From the NCBI GenBank assembly GCA_030147225.1, contig JASLAI010000052.1, positions 1-5,226 of the forward strand: 5,226 bases of DNA, read 5' to 3'. This stretch comes from Planococcus sp. (in: firmicutes) (GTDB lineage: Bacteria; Bacillota; Bacilli; Bacillales_A; Planococcaceae). The position numbers were made by a program, and so were the translations under genes. Under the pieces are notes generated by a model that searched no databases, was not told the origin of the DNA, and saw only the letters and a program-made list of their open reading frames with translations. Numbering within the stretch: the first letter of the stretch is position 1; each line of letters opens with the position of its first letter. Below, one piece after another: positions 4,500-5,226 of the stretch.

Positions 4500-4528
4500 A
4501 TATTAATTTATATCGTGTACGATGTAAA
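4500..4528 (-). promoter_or_regulatory. ohrA-ohrR-gpx promoter
   Basis: On the - strand TTTACA (4523-4528, five of six matches) and TAATAT (4500-4505, four of six) are exactly 17 bases apart, upstream of the ohrA ribosome binding site. One dyad lies in the spacer and one just past the -10, the usual geometry for repression by blocking RNA polymerase. Confidence 0.6.
4512..4523 (-). promoter_or_regulatory. candidate OhrR operator A, in the ohrA promoter spacer
   Basis: ATCGTGTACGAT has five-base arms ATCGT and ACGAT around GT. It fills the spacer next to the -35 of the ohrA promoter. It is 26 bases from the related site downstream. A bound MarR dimer here would block the promoter; the identity of the binder is inferred. 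Confidence 0.6.
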
Positions 4529-4552
4529 AGGATATGCTCAAGTTGATAAAAT

Positions 4553-4590
4553 AAAAAAGCTTTTACTCGCCATTACGGTGAATAAAAACT
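4553..4590 (-). terminator. rho-independent terminator after the membrane methyltransferase gene
   Basis: On the - strand AGTTTTTATTC pairs with GAGTAAAAGCT over eleven positions (two G-U pairs) around an eleven-base loop and is followed by six T. The G-U pairs would be A-C mismatches in a + strand transcript, so it acts leftward. It separates the methyltransferase gene from the ohrA promoter. Confidence 0.75.
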
Positions 4591-4634
4591 TTTAGTAACG
4601 CATGTCTCTTTACTAGCTATACGGGTGACAAGGA

Positions 4635-5192
4635 TTAGTAAATGAAAGGAATCAAACGTGCCCGATGCTTCATCCAGTCCTGATAATCCGGACCAAACTT
4701 CTCGATAAGCAGCCGCTCCTCGTAATTGATTCGCTGCAGCAATGCCCAAATCATCGCACTGCCTCCAAGAACTGCGGCAATAGCGCTGCCGAAGAAAAAG
4801 GCCATACCGAGTGTAATCAACAGCAAACCGGTATAAAGCGGGTGGCGCAGGTTCCGATAAGGACCGGTGCTGACAATTTCATCCCCTTCACGAACTGTGA
4901 CGTAACGTGTGAATTGTGACTTTAAGTGAACAATTCCCCAAAACCGCAAAAATACACCGAGCGCCAGCAAAATGACTCCTATCAGCTGACTGATTAAAGC
5001 TATGCTCGCGATTCCTTTTAATTCCTGCAAAACAGCCGCTGCAAGTATCGTGCCGATTAAAGCGGATAAAATATAAAAGAAAGTGCGTTTTTCTAATGGG
5101 TCTCCTTGACCGATGCCGCGATTTCTGAAAATCAGGAATTCACTAACCCAAAACAAGCTTATTGCCGTAAAAATCCATTCAATAATTGTCAT
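4635..5192 (-). CDS. isoprenylcysteine carboxyl methyltransferase (ICMT/PEMT)-like integral membrane protein
   Basis: This 185-residue protein is mostly membrane-embedded, with hydrophobic segments at about 3-22, 38-55, 62-90 and 121-151. The C-terminal half carries the family's SAM-binding signature: GPYRNLRHPLYTG (110-122), then the paired acidic INYEERLLIEKFGPDYQDW (155-173). These motifs define the ICMT/phospholipid N-methyltransferase-like fold, so a SAM-dependent membrane methyltransferase is likely. The bacterial members have no general known substrate; prenyl-cysteine is unlikely in this organism, while a lipid or small hydrophobic acceptor is possible. The ATG at 5192 has GAGG eight bases upstream. 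The gene has its own terminator and appears unrelated in regulation to ohrA. Its promoter lies beyond the window, or it follows an upstream gene, so operon membership is unknown. Confidence 0.85.
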   Translation of the reverse strand: MTIIEWIFTAISLFWVSEFLIFRNRGIGQGDPLEKRTFFYILSALIGTILAAAVLQELKGIASIALISQLIGVILLALGVFLRFWGIVHLKSQFTRYVTVREGDEIVSTGPYRNLRHPLYTGLLLITLGMAFFFGSAIAAVLGGSAMIWALLQRINYEERLLIEKFGPDYQDWMKHRARLIPFIY

Positions 5193-5226
5193 AAAAGAAT
5201 CCTCAACTTCCTGTTCTTTTCCTTCC

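Noticed and set aside
5203..5226. An open - strand frame reading GRKRTGS then stop at the right edge, possibly the end of an upstream gene.
   Set aside because: Only seven codons are visible, with a purine-rich composition that ribosome-binding leader sequence would also give, so it cannot be supported as a gene.

Overview
The window comes from a low-to-moderate GC Gram-positive, very probably a member of the Bacillales (a Planococcaceae or Bacillus relative). This rests on strong AGGAGG-type ribosome binding sites, a SasA/YwaC-type small alarmone synthetase, a BsaA-type glutathione peroxidase, an OhrA/OhrR pair and a small lysine-rich protein resembling DUF3934. The placement is inferred from gene families, not from a marker gene.

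The left part (1-1144) is a decayed zone. A major facilitator transporter gene on the + strand starts at 119 but carries two apparent single-base deletions, an internal deletion and a cut 3' end. It runs directly into the truncated distal end of an IS3-family (IS150-like) insertion sequence on the - strand. That element keeps its orfA-side terminal end, a leader hairpin, a complete orfA and the A AAA AAG frameshift site, but has lost nearly all of orfB (the catalytic part).

The rest is intact and entirely on the - strand. From right to left it holds: an isoprenylcysteine carboxyl methyltransferase-like membrane protein with its own terminator; an ohrA-ohrR-gpx peroxide-defence operon with two operator-like dyads over its promoter and a strong terminator after gpx; a sasA-tetR operon preceded by three TGACA-type palindromes; and a 61-residue basic protein with a terminator.

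The common theme of the intact part is stress response. One operon removes organic hydroperoxides under a thiol-sensing MarR repressor. The other appears to place (p)ppGpp synthesis under a dedicated TetR repressor. The most interesting item is this second operon: an alarmone synthetase followed 18 bp later by a TetR regulator, with three spaced dyads upstream that share one consensus. No CRISPR array, tRNA or rRNA was seen, and no gene-free stretch exceeds 300 bases.
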